A stretch of DNA of 6,826 nucleotides from Ardenticatenales bacterium (GTDB taxonomy: Bacteria > Chloroflexota > Anaerolineae > Ardenticatenales > Ardenticatenaceae), in assembly GCA_013812995.1 (NCBI GenBank), contig JACCSL010000215.1, positions 1-6,826 of the forward strand, in the 5' to 3' direction. Below, piece by piece: positions 1 through 6,099 of this stretch. Under the pieces are notes generated by a model. That model saw only the letters and a list, made by a program, of their open reading frames with translations. It ran no database searches and was not told the origin of the DNA. A program made the position numbers and the translations under genes. Every line of letters begins with the position of its first letter. The stretch's first letter is position 1.

Positions 1-310
1 GGTAAGGGTCCAGGGCTCCCACCTTGGGCTGGCGATCAAACCAGGGAAAGGGCAGCGTCTCGACCTCGTCGAGGTCCGGGTTGTTGGTGAGCACGCCCGT
101 TGCCCAGGGACCCACCAGTGCAGTGAGCCGGGCGTCGGGGCGGCCCTGGCGCAGTGCGTGGAGTGCGGGCGTCAGAAAGAGCACATCCCCCAGATGGTCC
201 GGGCGAATCAGCAGGATGCGCTTGGGCTCGGAAGATAGCTCCGCCCTGTGACGTTGCAGCAGAGAGACCACGCCTCGAATGAGCAGGGAGCGAGCCGTGT
301 GACGTACCAT
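1..310 (-). CDS. Glycosyltransferase family 9 (heptosyltransferase-like), N-terminal part
   Basis: Partial gene: the first 103 codons are present and the rest lies beyond the left edge. The reverse-strand reading starts at ATG 310-308, which follows the TAG of the upstream glycosyltransferase with no gap (TAGATG), so translation is probably coupled; a GAAGAGG-like ribosome-binding site lies inside the upstream gene. After about 30 variable residues comes the family-9 signature: RILLIRPDHLGDVLFLTPAL (residues 31-50), then a P-D-A-R-L-T strand, GPWATGVL and NPDLDEV (77-83). This is the N-terminal Rossmann half of a GT-B enzyme of the ADP-heptose:LPS heptosyltransferase superfamily. In that family the D-x-x-G-D loop lies in the acceptor half and the nucleotide-sugar site in the missing C-terminal half, so the sugar cannot be named. 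Family assignment is strong. Role in a surface glycan is inferred from the operon; a lipid A-linked role is doubtful if the host is a Chloroflexota member. Confidence 0.88.
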   Translation of the reverse strand, partial: MVRHTARSLLIRGVVSLLQRHRAELSSEPKRILLIRPDHLGDVLFLTPALHALRQGRPDARLTALVGPWATGVLTNNPDLDEVETLPFPWFDRQPKVGALDPY

Positions 311-1567
311 CTAACGCAGCGCCTCTTCTAACTGGGGGACGAGCACGCGCCAGTCGAAGTGCGCCTGCACATGCGACCGCCCGACATTTCCCATCTCTAG
401 GGCATGGCTGGGGTCGCGGAGAAGCTCTGTGATGGCAGCAGCGAAGCTCTCGGGGCTATCGGCCAGGCGAAGATGCACCCCGTCGCGCAGTGCGAGCCCC
501 GCGCAGCCCAGCGTCGTTCCAACCAGGGGTCGCGCCATGCTGAGCGCCTGGAGCACCTTGAGGCGGGTGCCACTGCCCATCCGCAGCGGAACCACGACCA
601 CATCGGCGGCGGCGAGGTAGGGTTCCACGGCATCGACCCAGCCGGTCAGCACCACCTGCGGGTCGTCACGCAGTCGCTCCAGTGCCGGGTGCAGAGATTG
701 GCCCACCACCCAGAGCGTCGCGGGCGGACCATCTAGTTTGAGACGGGGCAAAATCTCATCTACGAACCAGAGCACCCCATCGACGTTGGGACGAAAATCC
801 ATCTTGCCAGTGAAGAGCAGCGTCGGGCCGGGCCGCGCCTGCATCGCCGCCGCCGTCGGGGCCGCGGTCGGCGTGAGCGCCTCCGTGTTGATGCCATTGG
901 GAATCACCAGGGGCCTCACACCGCTGAGGCCACGCAAAAACGCGGCATCACTCTCGCTCACCGCCACGACCTGGCCGAAGCGGGGCAGAATTTTTGCCTC
1001 GTAGCGTTGCAGCTTCATGGTTTGCAACGCACTGTAGAGCGCGGCGTGCCAGCGGCGCGGCTGGCGCGCATCGGCCAGCAGGGCGGAGCGCTGGAGGTCG
1101 CTCTCGGCATTGTGCGCGTCGTAGACCCACTTTGGTAGCCCTCTCCCCCGGCTTTCAGCCGCCCCCTCTGGAACGGAACCCGCTGCGCGTCCCGATTTCA
1201 GGAGAGCGGGAAGATAGGGCAGGGCATAGGGCACCAACTCCAGCCCCTCGACCTGCACCACGTCAAAACGATGCTGCTCCAGAAGCCGCGCCAGCGCAAC
1301 GGCAAAGTCTGGCGAGGCGAGACGGCGCGCGATGTCGGGCTCGGTGGAGGTCAGCAGCTCCCGGAGCCGCGTGGCGGTGGTACGAGTGGGGCTCGGAAGG
1401 AGAGTCAGCGAGGCGAGGCCGGGCGGCGTCACCTCCCCGCTCTCCCCAAAAGAGAGAAGATGCACCTCGTGGCGGGTCGCCAACTCCGACATAATACCCC
1501 AGTTGCGGATGGCGGCTCCCTGACGCGGTGGGTAGGGAAGCTGAGGGGTGAGGAAGAGAAAGTTCAT
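311..1567 (-). CDS. GT4-like glycosyltransferase (GT-B fold) with in-frame repeat insertion
   Basis: A 418-residue GT-B enzyme expected to move a sugar from an activated donor onto a growing surface glycan in the cytoplasm. I chose ATG 1567, where the fold begins (MNFLFLTPQLPYPPRQGA); the longer reading would use a TTG at 1612 inside the upstream gene and add 15 unrelated residues. N-terminal half: VVQVEGLE (103-110), VYDAHNAE (148-155), VAVSESD (201-207). C-terminal donor half: IPNGI (222-226), LLFTGKMDFRPNVDG (250-264), LWVVGQS (285-291), VLTGWVD (306-312), then PLRMGSGTRLKVLQAL (327-342). It resembles the sugar transferases associated with EpsH/PEP-CTERM systems. In relatives the last motif usually reads K-V-L-E-A, so Gln340 replaces the conserved second Glu of the EX7E pattern. 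Residues 119-143 are encoded by a dispersed palindromic repeat. It starts 13 nt after the preceding GT4 gene and abuts the GT9 gene. Function family strong; activity uncertain because of Q340. Confidence 0.9.
   Translation of the reverse strand: MNFLFLTPQLPYPPRQGAAIRNWGIMSELATRHEVHLLSFGESGEVTPPGLASLTLLPSPTRTTATRLRELLTSTEPDIARRLASPDFAVALARLLEQHRFDVVQVEGLELVPYALPYLPALLKSGRAAGSVPEGAAESRGRGLPKWVYDAHNAESDLQRSALLADARQPRRWHAALYSALQTMKLQRYEAKILPRFGQVVAVSESDAAFLRGLSGVRPLVIPNGINTEALTPTAAPTAAAMQARPGPTLLFTGKMDFRPNVDGVLWFVDEILPRLKLDGPPATLWVVGQSLHPALERLRDDPQVVLTGWVDAVEPYLAAADVVVVPLRMGSGTRLKVLQALSMARPLVGTTLGCAGLALRDGVHLRLADSPESFAAAITELLRDPSHALEMGNVGRSHVQAHFDWRVLVPQLEEALR
1138..1214. repeat. Dispersed palindromic repeat, copy inside the glycosyltransferase gene
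   Basis: This 77-nt stretch matches the element at 6769-6824. Shared blocks are GCCCTCTCCCCCGGC, GCCGCCCCCTCT, and CCCGA..TCAGGAGAG.GGGAAGA. The coding copy has 21 nt more (1170-1190) between the second and third blocks. A small hairpin CGGCT-TTC-AGCCG occupies 1149-1161. The second stem (CCCCCTCT.. against GGAGAGCGGG) is imperfect here. On the minus strand it is open in the gene's frame and encodes residues 119-143 (rich in G, A, R, S), between VQVEGLE...PY and VYDAHNAE, where related enzymes normally have a shorter loop. The 21-nt difference keeps the frame. Alternative: chance similarity of C/G-rich sequence, which I think unlikely given three co-linear matching blocks. Confidence 0.82.
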
Positions 1568-1580
1568 CCCAGGCGCAGCC

Positions 1581-2699
1581 CTACCTCGGGCGGAAGCGAT
1601 GGTAGAGGTCAAGGTGCTGGCGTGCGGCTTTCTCCCAGGAGAATTGCGCGGCGCGGCGAAGTCCTTTGTCCCGCAGCACCAGCCGCAGCGCGCTATCGTT
1701 GAGCAGACGATACATCGCGGTGGTCCACTCCTCTACTTCGTCCGGCGAAACGAGCAGCCCCGCATCGCTCACGACCTCGGGCAGCGAGGAGACATTGCTC
1801 ACGATGGTGGGCGTGCCGCAGGCCATCGCCTCCAAGGGGGTCAGCCCGAAGCCCTCGTAGAAGCTGGGGTGAACGTGCATCAGCGCCCCATTGAAGAGCA
1901 TGGGCAAATCCTCCAGTGGGGCACGCCCTAGAAAGCGGACACACGTCTGGAGGTTGAGTTCCTCATAAAGTTTGAGATCATTCTCGAAGAGCCAGCCCTT
2001 TTCGCCGACTACGACCAGAAGCACGCCATCGGCCGCCGGGTAGCTGTCCTTGAGCGCCTTGAAGGCGCGCAGCAGCGTGCCGAGGTTCTTACGGGGCTCG
2101 ATGGTGCTCAGGAAGAGAATGTAGGGCGAGTCGCCGAGGCCATGTCTCGCGCGGACCTCGCGCAGCCGCTCCAGGTCGCGGATGGGACGAAAAATGGGGT
2201 CCGCCGCCTCGTGAATAACCGTGATCTTGCGCTCCTCCGCACCCAGCATACTCACCAGGTCTGCCTTCGTGCTCTCCGAGACCGCAACGATATGGTCCGT
2301 GCGCCGCACCGCCTGATCGATCTGCCCATAATGATGGGCACTATCACTGGTCACGAAGTGCGGAAATTTTAAAAACGCCAGGTCATGAACCGTGATAATC
2401 GAGGTGTAGTTGCGGCGAAAAGGGGGAATAAAATCCGGCGAGTGGAGCAGATCGAGTTTGAGGGGCAGCGTCTCTAATGGCAAAAGCCACTGCTCGAAGC
2501 GATGATGGCTCGGTGTTAGCAGCGTCTTGCGTCGAAAATTGGGTTGATGGACGAGGGTTTCTTTGTCCTTCCGACTGTGGAGGATAACAAACTCATCCTC
2601 CTTTTCCAGATGGGCTAGTTGCTCAATCAGGCGCTCCGTATATTTGCCGATTCCAGCCCGGCGATAGCCTAAGATTCGAGCATCGATTCCAATACGCAT
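1581..2699 (-). CDS. Glycosyltransferase family 4 (mannosyltransferase-like)
   Basis: First gene of the leftward glycosyltransferase operon; 372 residues, normal for a two-domain GT-B enzyme. Residues 1-12 (MRIGIDARILGY) and 16-20 (GIGKY) form the typical first strand and glycine loop. Further motifs are TVHDLAFL (103-110), VAVSEST (138-144), VIHEAADP (161-168), LFLSTIEPRKN (195-205, with the Arg/Lys that contact donor phosphates in the family), VRFLGRAP (254-261), and HPSFYEGFGLTPLEAMACGTP (277-297). The full EX7E motif is present as E282 and E290, so this copy should be active, unlike its neighbour. The pattern is that of the MtfB/WbdC-like mannosyltransferase branch, but the sugar is not proven. 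Start ATG 2699 was chosen because the conserved fold begins there; a GTG at 2747 would add 16 residues with no family similarity, though it has an AAGG close upstream, while ATG 2699 has only a distant GGGAAGGGA. A strong promoter lies about 70 nt upstream. Confidence 0.92.
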   Translation of the reverse strand: MRIGIDARILGYRRAGIGKYTERLIEQLAHLEKEDEFVILHSRKDKETLVHQPNFRRKTLLTPSHHRFEQWLLPLETLPLKLDLLHSPDFIPPFRRNYTSIITVHDLAFLKFPHFVTSDSAHHYGQIDQAVRRTDHIVAVSESTKADLVSMLGAEERKITVIHEAADPIFRPIRDLERLREVRARHGLGDSPYILFLSTIEPRKNLGTLLRAFKALKDSYPAADGVLLVVVGEKGWLFENDLKLYEELNLQTCVRFLGRAPLEDLPMLFNGALMHVHPSFYEGFGLTPLEAMACGTPTIVSNVSSLPEVVSDAGLLVSPDEVEEWTTAMYRLLNDSALRLVLRDKGLRRAAQFSWEKAARQHLDLYHRFRPR

Positions 2700-2770
2700 C
2701 GGCGTAGCGTGGGTCCCTTCCCAGGTAGTGATTGAGCATTCGGCCACGCTGCCTTGCTCTCCGAGGCGCG

Positions 2771-2799
2771 ATTATAGAACCGCTTCATGCCATTGTCTA
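2771..2799 (-). promoter_or_regulatory. Sigma-70-type promoter of the glycosyltransferase operon
   Basis: Reading the minus strand, TAGACA (2799-2794; five of six to TTGACA) is followed by exactly 17 nt and then TATAAT (2776-2771; six of six). Transcription would start near 2764, leaving a leader of about 65 nt before ATG 2699. It is the best promoter match in the window and directs transcription into the three glycosyltransferase genes independently of the gene at 2834-4549. Confidence 0.75.
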
Positions 2800-2805
2800 A
2801 TGGAG

Positions 2806-2835
2806 AAGGGGCCAGACGACCCCTGCCCCTTTTTT
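2806..2835 (+). terminator. Hairpin plus T-tract at the 3' end of the NYN gene
   Basis: AAGGGGC (2806-2812) and GCCCCTT (2825-2831) form a perfect 7-bp stem around a 12-nt loop, with six T from 2830 to 2835 on the plus strand. The T-tract favours termination of plus-strand transcripts, yet no plus-strand gene ends here. Read on the minus strand the hairpin lies just after the TAA of the NYN gene and is followed only by TTCTCC, a weak tail. It may act on antisense transcripts, or as a poor bidirectional terminator separating the NYN gene from the promoter at 2771-2799. Confidence 0.5.
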
Positions 2836-4549
2836 AATCCTGCCGCTGGAGCTGGGTTTGAAGTTGCTGGAGAGGGCCGTGGGTGGGGCGAAGACTCAAC
2901 CCCTCCTCGGTCAGGCGGTAGGCCTCCTCGCGGCGGTTCAGCTCCAGATAGGTGCGCGCCAGATGCCAGAGGACATTGGCCTGTAGATCATCGCGCCCAC
3001 GTGGCACCAGGCTCTGCGCACGGCGCAGCGGAGCGAGGGCTTTCTCCGGCTGGCTGCGCATCCCATAGAGGGAGCCGAGCGTCCAGGGCGGCATGTAGTG
3101 GTCGGGGAAGCGGCGCATGGTTTCTTCCAGGTAACTCAGAGAGGCGTCGTCCTGACCCGCGTTCTGGAGGTAGCGTGCGTAGAGACAATGCGCCCGCACA
3201 TCGCGAGGCAACATCTCGGTAAGTTGCTTCTGCAAGGCCAGCGACTCCTCGTAGCGCCCCAGTTCGGCGCAGCGCTCCGCCGCCCGCTGGATGAGCGTGG
3301 GGCTGGTGGGCGACCGCTCCAATTCCTCCTGAATGATCTGGAGCCGCTCATCCTCGCCCTCGCGCTCGGGAAGGGTGGGAAGGGCTGAGTTGAACAGCGC
3401 CTGCTGCACCTCGGGCAGGTCGCGCCGCAGAACGAGGGTGCGAATATCGGAGACCTCGCCCGTTGCCAGGTCGATGCGCGTGTGGACGCCCCGCTCGAAG
3501 TAGGCCCGGTCCACTGCCACGTTGCAGAGCGCCTTGAGCTGGGAGCGGCTGAGAGGCAGCTCGTTCAACTCGTAGACGCGCCCGATGAGGAAGTTAAACG
3601 AGGTAAACTCGTGCGCGCGCTGCACACGGTCCACTGCGCGCAGGAACATCGCCATCGTCGCCTCGTCAAAGGTGGCGGTGCGACCTGCCATTTCCTCCTC
3701 GTCTCGCAGCCCGACCCGCTCCGCAGCCTCCGGCAGGTAGGCCCAATCGACGAGATTCTGTGTCACGACGCGGATCACCCCGTGGCGCTCCAGCTCTTTC
3801 ATGAAAAGCTTGAACTTGAGAAACCCATAGCTGCGTTCGTCAAAGCCATTGAGCCGCTTGATGAGCTCGTGCTTGATGTAGGCCAGCAGCGCCCGTCCCT
3901 CGCGCTGGGAGCCGCGCACGATGTCGATGACGGCACGCGCGGCGCGCTCCATCTCCGGATTGTTGATGGACTTGATGGAGGCAGAGGTGGGTCCGTTGCC
4001 ATTACCCTGAAGCTGCCGCACATTCCAGCGTTGGTGGGGCGAATAGAGCGGCTCGACATCCTGATCGTAGAAGAGCAGTTCGTCCACACCCCCGCTGATG
4101 AGCTGCATGCTCGTCGTCCAGGAGACGCCAATAATCACCACACGCTTGCCGTAGGGACGTAAGATGTTCACCACATGGAGGAAATCGGCATCGCCGGAGC
4201 AGAGCACGAAGGTTTTGATGGTTGGGTAGTTGTGGCAGACCTCAATGCAGTCGGTTGCCAGCTTCACATCGACGGAGTTCTTGCGCCGCTCGCCCTTGCC
4301 CCGCGTGGGCACATAAACCGGCTCGATGCCCGCATCGTAGAGCGCGGCGGGCTCCTCCAGATGCCACTCCTCCTGCCAGTCGGCGTAGGCGCGGGCAATG
4401 ACGATGCGGCCATAGCCCTTGGCGGTTTCATAGAGCGAAGACACATTGGGCTGGAAGCCCGCGTTGACCAGGCTGAATTTGATATTCTCCCAGTCAACAA
4501 ACAGCGCGACGTCCCTCTCGTCAGGAGAGGCGGATTGGGGATAAAGCAT
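2834..4549 (-). CDS. NYN-domain putative ribonuclease with OST-HTH-like and TPR domains
   Basis: A 571-residue multidomain protein. Residues 12-165 are a NYN (LabA/DUF88, PIN-like) domain: ALFVDWENI (15-23), NSVDVKLATD (91-100), LCSGDADFLHVV (116-127), then RVVIIG (136-141). Asp19, Asp94/Asp100, Asp120 and Asp122 form the acidic set that binds divalent metal in active members, so RNA cleavage is plausible. Residues 200-275, with FDERSYGFLKFKLFMKEL (236-253) and HGVIRV, look like an OST-HTH/LOTUS winged helix, an RNA-binding module often found after NYN domains. Residues 290-385 may be a second helical or winged module that I cannot name. Residues 415-560 contain about three to four TPR-like helical pairs (LGRYEESLALQKQL, AGQDDASLSYLEET, EKALAPLRRAQSLVP, LNRREEAYRLTEEG) suggesting a protein partner. 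No signal peptide, so cytoplasmic. ATG 4549 has only a weak GAAGAG upstream. It is separately promoted from the glycosyltransferases; its RNA target is unknown. Confidence 0.88.
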   Translation of the reverse strand: MLYPQSASPDERDVALFVDWENIKFSLVNAGFQPNVSSLYETAKGYGRIVIARAYADWQEEWHLEEPAALYDAGIEPVYVPTRGKGERRKNSVDVKLATDCIEVCHNYPTIKTFVLCSGDADFLHVVNILRPYGKRVVIIGVSWTTSMQLISGGVDELLFYDQDVEPLYSPHQRWNVRQLQGNGNGPTSASIKSINNPEMERAARAVIDIVRGSQREGRALLAYIKHELIKRLNGFDERSYGFLKFKLFMKELERHGVIRVVTQNLVDWAYLPEAAERVGLRDEEEMAGRTATFDEATMAMFLRAVDRVQRAHEFTSFNFLIGRVYELNELPLSRSQLKALCNVAVDRAYFERGVHTRIDLATGEVSDIRTLVLRRDLPEVQQALFNSALPTLPEREGEDERLQIIQEELERSPTSPTLIQRAAERCAELGRYEESLALQKQLTEMLPRDVRAHCLYARYLQNAGQDDASLSYLEETMRRFPDHYMPPWTLGSLYGMRSQPEKALAPLRRAQSLVPRGRDDLQANVLWHLARTYLELNRREEAYRLTEEGLSLRPTHGPLQQLQTQLQRQD

Positions 4550-4633
4550 GTAGGGGTCTCTTCAATCAAAAATCCCAACCGCTCCGCGTCTTTGACAGGG
4601 CAGTTGGGGAAATCCGGGTGACAAGTGCGGACT

Positions 4634-4642
4634 ATTATGCCA
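4634..4642 (-). promoter_or_regulatory. Extended -10 promoter candidate for the NYN gene
   Basis: On the minus strand TGG immediately precedes CATAAT (4639-4634), matching the extended -10 pattern TGnTATAAT in all but one base. Upstream a TTGCTT lies 18 nt away, a weak -35. Transcription would start near 4627, giving a leader of about 78 nt before ATG 4549. Confidence 0.45.
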
Positions 4643-4646
4643 AGAA

Positions 4647-4669
4647 TGGGGGTGTAGAAGCAAACCCCA
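4647..4669 (-). terminator. Weak hairpin after the delta-60 gene
   Basis: GGGGT (4649-4653) pairs with ACCCC (4664-4668) around a 10-nt loop; shifted pairing TGGGG/CCCCA is also possible. It lies about 20 nt after the stop of the minus-strand gene at 4689 and is followed on that strand by ATTCTT. The stem is short and the T-run broken, so it is at best a weak terminator; it is also immediately upstream of the next promoter candidate. Confidence 0.25.
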
Positions 4670-4688
4670 GCCCAGGAGATTCGTCCCT

Positions 4689-6065
4689 CTACGGGAGTGG
4701 CTGATGGAGCACCGGTAAATAGAGGTGTCTCGTAGGGGAACCCTGATCTACCCGGTAACGGGCGAGGGCAAAGTCCCCATCAGCGCGTCCCGCGACCACT
4801 ATACGACCATCTGGCTGAATCGCAACCGCCTGGGCGCTATCGTCGAGGGGAGTAAAGTAAGGAGCCGCAACCCCTGCGGTACCAAAGCTCTGATCCAGGA
4901 ATCCCGACTCTGTGTAGCGCGCAACGATGAAATCTCCATGTTGGCCCGATAATGGATAGCCTGTCCATACATTGCTTGGCCCCACAGCCACGATCTTTCC
5001 ATCCGCCTGGAGTGCAATATCGGAGATGCCCCAGAGCATCGGCTCTGTGTAGCGCTCTGCCCAGAGCCCGGTCCCAAAGCCATCAAATTCCCCATCCGGC
5101 ATCAGTCGCCCCAGCAACACACCAAGCGACACATCGCCCGCTCTGCCAGCATTATAATAGCTTCCCCCAGCGATGAGGATACGATTCGAATTGTCGAGCG
5201 CGAGGTCGCTGAGATAATCATGTTCATCCCGATCTGCTACCACTATGCCGTCAATGTCAAAACTGGTATCCAATTCTCCGCTCGGCATATAACGAGCCAC
5301 CGCGATGTCAGAGTAGCCTTCTTGAAAGTTCTCGGTGTTCCCCCCCACGACAATCTTCCCATCCGGTTGTATCAGGAGGGCATTAATGGCGCTTGCATCC
5401 TCGTCATTTCCGATGGTTGTGGTAACCATTCCATTGACCCCAAAGGTCACATCCGGCTGACCCATCGTGTCATACCGACTCACAGTAAAAACCGACTGGT
5501 ACCCTAGCTCCATCCCTCCAGCCGCAACAATGGAACCATCCGACTGAACCGCCGCTGTTCTCCAGGATGTGCCCTCATTGTTTTTTACCAGTCCCGCAAC
5601 ACCGAAACTCTCGTCTAGGGAGCCATCCGGGGCGTAGCGCAGCAGAATGCCACGCCAGTCGGTGCCTTCATCGCGGGTACCCGCCACCACAATATGACCA
5701 TCCGGCTGGAGGACCACCGCGCTGGCACAGCCAAGCAGCGCATTTGGAGAGGGAAATAGAACTTTTCCTCCCTCTCCAAAAGTGCTATCCAAGTTACCAT
5801 CGGAGATATAGCGCGCCAACGTTATGTAATATTCATCCTGGACTTGATAGCACCCCACCACCAGGATTTTCCCATCGGGCTGCAAGGCAAGGGCCGAGAA
5901 AAGGACATATTGATCAAACTCGGTAATGACCTTGCCATTCGTCCCGAAGGAGGGGTCGAGGTCGCCGGGCGCGGCAAGGACAAAGCCACCCACCACAAAC
6001 AGCACTCCCACCACGAGCAACACCGCCAATCGAAGCGGGTCTACCTGATACCTGCGCCGAGCCAT
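4689..6065 (-). CDS. Secreted delta-60 repeat protein, probable seven-bladed beta-propeller
   Basis: A 458-residue exported protein. Residues 1-32 are a signal sequence: basic MARRRYQ, a hydrophobic stretch from about 12 to 31, and a likely cut near VLAA/PGD. The mature part is built of delta-60 repeats, each with a Q-P-D-G-K-I-x-V-x-G strand and an A-R-Y...G-x-L-D-x-S-F-G turn. I count seven of the first (from residues 62, 120, 174, 233, 291, 353 and 417) and seven of the second (35, 91, 149, 203, 264, 326 and 389). Blade five is divergent (LDNSNRILIAG). The chain opens with the LDPSFG half and closes with the DGRIVVAGRADGDFALARY half, so the two ends can complete one blade. The C-terminus RHLYLPVLHQPLP resembles the YLPLV-type tail of exported Chloroflexota proteins. 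ATG 6065 has an ideal AGGAGGT 5 nt upstream. No catalytic motif; binding or surface role is inferred. Its base composition is visibly less G/C-rich than the glycosyltransferase at 311-1567. Confidence 0.9.
   Translation of the reverse strand: MARRRYQVDPLRLAVLLVVGVLFVVGGFVLAAPGDLDPSFGTNGKVITEFDQYVLFSALALQPDGKILVVGCYQVQDEYYITLARYISDGNLDSTFGEGGKVLFPSPNALLGCASAVVLQPDGHIVVAGTRDEGTDWRGILLRYAPDGSLDESFGVAGLVKNNEGTSWRTAAVQSDGSIVAAGGMELGYQSVFTVSRYDTMGQPDVTFGVNGMVTTTIGNDEDASAINALLIQPDGKIVVGGNTENFQEGYSDIAVARYMPSGELDTSFDIDGIVVADRDEHDYLSDLALDNSNRILIAGGSYYNAGRAGDVSLGVLLGRLMPDGEFDGFGTGLWAERYTEPMLWGISDIALQADGKIVAVGPSNVWTGYPLSGQHGDFIVARYTESGFLDQSFGTAGVAAPYFTPLDDSAQAVAIQPDGRIVVAGRADGDFALARYRVDQGSPTRHLYLPVLHQPLP
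5743..5780. repeat. Perfect 12-bp inverted repeat within the delta-60 gene
   Basis: TTTGGAGAGGGA (5743-5754) and TCCCTCTCCAAA (5769-5780) are exact reverse complements separated by 14 nt. They lie in the coding sequence for FGEGGKVLFPSP (residues 96-107), at the turn ending the second repeat. Either mRNA secondary structure or coincidence arising from the glycine- and proline-rich codons. Confidence 0.6.
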
Positions 6066-6070
6066 TATCC

Positions 6071-6077
6071 ACCTCCT
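6071..6077 (-). promoter_or_regulatory. Ribosome-binding site of the delta-60 gene
   Basis: On the minus strand AGGAGGT precedes ATG 6065 by five bases (GGATA). This near-perfect anti-16S match settles the start and is the strongest such site in the window. Confidence 0.85.
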
Positions 6078-6099
6078 CCAAAATCACTGCTTCCTGAGT

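Noticed and set aside
24..251. Plus-strand open frame of 75 codons at the left edge
   Set aside because: Lies opposite the GT9 coding sequence, which matches a known family signature.
994..1494. Plus-strand open frame of 166 codons opposite the second glycosyltransferase
   Set aside because: Composition is Arg/Pro/Ala-rich shadow sequence, while the minus strand shows clear GT4 motifs throughout.
1568..1612. TTG start at 1612 for the second GT4 gene
   Set aside because: Rare start codon, overlaps the upstream gene and adds unrelated residues; ATG 1567 coincides with the first strand of the fold.
2700..2747. GTG start at 2747 for the first GT4 gene
   Set aside because: Would add 16 residues before the conserved MRIGIDAR start; possible because an AAGG lies nearby, but the family fold begins at 2699.
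3482..4162. Long plus-strand open frame (226 codons) inside the NYN gene
   Set aside because: It is antisense to a well-supported multidomain gene, has no family motifs and no ribosome-binding site; a shadow of GC-rich coding sequence.
4592..4597. Perfect TTGACA on the plus strand
   Set aside because: No -10-like hexamer 16 to 18 nt downstream and no plus-strand gene follows.
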